The notes below the pieces were generated by a model. That model ran no database searches. It was not told the DNA's origin and saw only the letters and a list, made by a program, of their open reading frames with translations. Made by a program: the position numbers and the translations under genes. Positions 46,904 to 47,862 of a DNA stretch of 47,862 nt are shown here, piece by piece. Location of the stretch: IMG/VR virus record IMGVR_UViG_3300020445_000897, positions 1 through 47,862 of that record; one strand, 5' to 3'. Origin of the DNA: a virus. How positions within the stretch are numbered: position 1 is the stretch's first letter; every line of letters starts with the position of its first letter.

Positions 46904-47197
46904 TTACATATACTCTAATTGTTCCCTAGTTGGTAATACATCCTCACGAATTTCTTCTAAATGTTGATACTTAGCATCCTCATCTTCGATCTGTACGTTA
47001 TCAACTAATTCATCATATAGGTCATCTGAGTAATTATCAACCTCTTCTTTTATCTCACTATCTGTTAACTTGTCAAAGTAATTTAACATCTGTTCATGTG
47101 CATATTGTTCAAGAGATTTGCAGTCCATACCATCAATAATAAGGTCAACAAATTGCTCTTTAATTGATTCTAATTGTTGTGAAGTTAGTTTGTTCAT
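46904..47197 (-). CDS. Acidic hypothetical protein, cyanophage family (97 aa)
   Basis: The first part (LTSQQLESIKEQFVDLIIDG, then CKSLEQYAHEQMLNYFDKL) and the acidic part (EIKEEVDNYSDDLYDELVDN) match a common short cyanophage protein type of unknown function. It is helical and strongly acidic, so it may mimic nucleic acid or bind host proteins; that is inference. It starts 2 nt after the stop of the preceding gene. Confidence 0.78.
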   Translation of the reverse strand: MNKLTSQQLESIKEQFVDLIIDGMDCKSLEQYAHEQMLNYFDKLTDSEIKEEVDNYSDDLYDELVDNVQIEDEDAKYQHLEEIREDVLPTREQLEYM

Positions 47198-47199
47198 TG

Positions 47200-47394
47200 T
47201 TAAGAATTGAAGTAAGTTTGCTCGACTAAAATGTTAGTTTCTAACTCAAATACCTCTGGGGTAATACCTTCTTCTCTTACAAGTGCTTCGAGAAAAATGT
47301 TAGTAACTTGCTCTAATTCGTCATCAGTTAGATACTCATAGAGGTCAATCTTTCGGTGATTCTGTTCAAATTCGTAGTCAGATTGTAGACTCAT
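47200..47394 (-). CDS. Acidic hypothetical protein (64 aa)
   Basis: Helical and acidic (DLYEYLTDDELEQVTNIFLE, then ALVREEGITPEVFELETNIL); no family recognised. Its style, with an LTDDELE-type helix start, resembles the next gene, and the two may be diverged relatives. The ATG overlaps the upstream stop as ATGA, with GGAGG 10 nt upstream (GGGGAGGAAATTAACAAATG). Confidence 0.75.
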   Translation of the reverse strand: MSLQSDYEFEQNHRKIDLYEYLTDDELEQVTNIFLEALVREEGITPEVFELETNILVEQTYFNS

Positions 47395-47555
47395 TTGTTA
47401 ATTTCCTCCCCTAATTTGTTGAATGATTTGTTTAAACAAGGGACAAAAAGTGTTCCCTCTGGTGTTAACATAGTGAGCATAAGTTCAAACCAGTTGTTGT
47501 TAGTCTCATGCTGACTTAATGTTAAATTAGCAAAGTAAGTTTGACTCCAGTTCAT
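47391..47555 (-). CDS. Hypothetical protein (54 aa)
   Basis: The ATG at 47555 gives MNWSQTYFANLTLSQHE and overlaps the upstream stop by ATGA; an ATG at 47561 would add two residues but lies only 4 nt from the GAGG. The sequence continues NNNWFELMLTMLTPEGTLFV, which alternates helix and strand. No family recognised. Its stop overlaps the next ATG. Confidence 0.7.
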   Translation of the reverse strand: MNWSQTYFANLTLSQHETNNNWFELMLTMLTPEGTLFVPCLNKSFNKLGEEINK

Positions 47556-47731
47556 TGACATAAATCCTCAAATCTTTGCATAGTTAGTTTCTCTAATGCG
47601 TCATTAGTTCCCTTACTAAATGAACATAATTCGTTCATCATTTCAACAGTTAGTTTATTACTAACTCTGAAATCTTCCCAAACTTCATCAAATAATGACT
47701 CTAATAGCATTTCGTTTTGCATACATGACAT
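47552..47731 (-). CDS. Hypothetical helical protein (59 aa)
   Basis: ATG at 47731, 2 nt after the preceding stop; stop TGA at 47554-47552. The sequence (MLLESLFDEVWEDFRVSNKL, then TVEMMNELCSFSKGTNDALE) is amphipathic helix throughout, slightly acidic; no family recognised. It belongs to the same overlapping series as its neighbours. Confidence 0.7.
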   Translation of the reverse strand: MSCMQNEMLLESLFDEVWEDFRVSNKLTVEMMNELCSFSKGTNDALEKLTMQRFEDLCQ

Positions 47732-47733
47732 AA

Positions 47734-47862
47734 TTAAATTGCCTCAAATTGGTTTACAATAACATCCTCTAATTCTGATATTCTATTATCATCAATTAGG
47801 GAAAGATAGTCTACTAAAATCTCATTTAAGAGATTCTCTCGTTTATACTCAGGATAGTCAGA
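47734..47862 (-). CDS. C-terminal end of a hypothetical protein (42 aa seen)
   Basis: The frame is open from the right edge to the stop TAA at 47736-47734. The visible residues (NLLNEILVDYLSLIDDNRIS, then ELEDVIVNQFEAI) form acidic amphipathic helices like the other small proteins of this cluster. The start is outside the window. Confidence 0.6.
   Translation of the reverse strand, partial: SDYPEYKRENLLNEILVDYLSLIDDNRISELEDVIVNQFEAI

Noticed and set aside
46898-46910. Palindrome TATGTA-T-TACATA at the end of the 97-aa gene
   Set aside because: A+T-only style palindrome partly in coding sequence and not tied to any recognisable promoter; could be chance.

Overview
The window looks like part of the genome of a T4-like marine myovirus, most likely a cyanophage (cyanomyovirus). 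Evidence: the order gp25 - gp6 - very large gp7-position protein - gp8 - DUF4815-type structural protein is the T4 baseplate-wedge order in its enlarged marine form; a 49-residue basic peptide and several tiny hypothetical proteins resemble families I know from cyanomyoviruses; and T4-type late promoters of the form NATAAATA(A) precede late genes. I could run no searches, so family names rest on recognised motifs. Every gene I can support is on the minus strand, so transcription runs from high to low coordinates. The base composition is A+T-rich. I see no tRNA, rRNA, CRISPR array or insertion sequence.

Right end (about 45,400-47,862): a tightly packed set of very small genes (42 to 97 aa), many overlapping by ATGA. 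It carries three sigma70-type promoters, each with exactly 17 nt between hexamers (45,489-45,517, 45,764-45,792 and 46,042-46,070), and one intrinsic terminator. This looks like host-polymerase-dependent early-type regulation. A short leader with a minimal ORF follows (about 45,390-45,450).

Middle right (43,445-45,230): small late-region genes, including a conserved Cys-rich zinc-ribbon-like protein, an AbrB-like 53-mer, two small unknowns, a Lys/Arg-rich 49-mer and a minimal SET-domain methyltransferase. A late promoter lies between the last two.

Baseplate block (2,499-43,443): gp25, gp6, a 7,891-aa multidomain virion protein filling about half of the window, a 408-aa and a 1,407-aa structural protein, gp8, a 2,420-aa DUF4815-type protein and two small coiled-coil proteins, closed by a GNRA-loop terminator. 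Adjacent genes overlap or are separated by a few bases, and internal late promoters precede the 408-aa gene and gp8. The large proteins look assembled from a common kit of modules: GSGYT repeats, SGA-type cassettes, NGVxQxPG hairpins, YHYH-like domains, LamG-like lectin folds, a propeller-like region, and an 18-unit repeat with a conserved YPR motif.

Left end (1-2,419): the N-terminal 806 residues of a tail-fibre protein with its own late promoter. It has an Mtd-like tip at its N-terminus and a chitin-binding-like (CBM5/12) insert, and continues off the window.

The observation I would look at first is a set of cupredoxin-like domains in the 408- and 1,407-aa virion proteins. Two copies keep a full type-1 copper ligand set (His...Cys-x2-His-x2-Met) and a third is degenerate and inserted inside a YHYH-like domain. 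The second is a minimal SET methyltransferase beside a histone-tail-like basic peptide.
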